DNA of 5,101 bases, from NCBI GenBank assembly GCA_016287065.1, contig JAEEVB010000181.1:1-5101 (forward strand). The letters are read 5' to 3'. Shown in pieces: positions 4,931-5,101 of the stretch; positions within the stretch are counted from its first letter, which is position 1, and every line of letters begins with the position of its first letter. Under the pieces are notes generated by a model that did no database searches, was not told the DNA's origin, and was given only the letters and a program-made list of their open reading frames with translations. Position numbers and translations under genes: made by a program. This DNA comes from Muribaculaceae bacterium. GTDB taxonomy: Bacteria > Bacteroidota > Bacteroidia > Bacteroidales > Muribaculaceae.

Positions 4931-5101
4931 TAGTCTCTCTTTTCCGGCCTGGGCCCGTCCCCTCCACGGAGGGCGGCTGCCGGTGATGCCTCGAGACACG
5001 ATGACTCGCGGGAACGCTGCGCGGACTTTTCCGCTTATCTCAAAGCTCATCGAGCGCTTCGCTGACACACTGACCGGCAAGGACCGCCGGCGGCTGGCGC
5101 C
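4931..5101 (-). other. 23S-5S internal transcribed spacer (partial)
   Basis: This region lies directly upstream of the 5S gene on the minus strand. I recognise no 23S 3'-end sequence in it (no ACTAAT-type terminus), so the spacer is at least about 170 bases. It is GC-rich and carries hairpins: CCCTCC/GGAGGG (4960-4973) and GCGGA-CTTT-TCCGC (5021-5034). These could be processing sites in the pre-rRNA. No tRNA gene is seen. The assignment rests on position and lack of coding signal, not on homology. Confidence 0.65.

Noticed and set aside
5021..5034. Terminator inside the rRNA spacer
   Set aside because: The hairpin has only 5 pairs and no following T run on the minus strand. It lies upstream of a functional 5S gene that must be transcribed through it.

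Overview
The window looks like a Bacteroidota chromosome, most likely order Bacteroidales (a Prevotella- or Muribaculaceae-like gut lineage). Four things point there: two exported DUF1573 proteins, a MeaB-type GTPase, two promoters matching the Bacteroides TAnnTTTG -7 box, and A-rich leaders without a Shine-Dalgarno sequence. Genus-level assignment is inference.

Layout. Positions 1-293 are non-coding, with a diverged direct repeat and two hairpins, one a plausible terminator. Positions 294-1007, minus strand, encode TcdA (CsdL/YgdL), a ThiF-fold enzyme of tRNA t6A37 modification. Positions 1008-1200 are a divergent promoter region holding one promoter per direction, three short palindromes and a degenerate heptamer (TTTAGGG-like) tract. 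Positions 1201-4334, plus strand, are a tight four-gene cluster: a small exported DUF1573 protein, a larger three-domain DUF1573 protein overlapping it by 4 bases, the GTPase MeaB, and a small predicted lipoprotein. A hairpin follows. Positions 4335-4630 hold no gene; they become CTAG-rich and then form a 9-bp tandem repeat with 14 exactly phased units (4505-4630).

Positions 4624-5101 are the 3' end of a minus-strand rRNA operon: 23S-5S spacer, an intact 5S rRNA gene (4827-4930), a rho-independent terminator, a diverged second 5S copy (4684-4789), an identical second terminator, and a 25-base stub of a third 5S copy that runs into the 9-bp array. The 23S gene lies outside the window.

Functional picture. 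MeaB guards adenosylcobalamin-dependent methylmalonyl-CoA mutase, the enzyme of the succinate-propionate route common in Bacteroidales; the mutase genes are not here. The DUF1573 proteins and the lipoprotein are envelope proteins of unknown role that appear to be co-transcribed with meaB. The most unusual part is the decaying tandem 5S/terminator array and its junction with the 9-bp minisatellite. I see no defence, CRISPR or mobile-element system.
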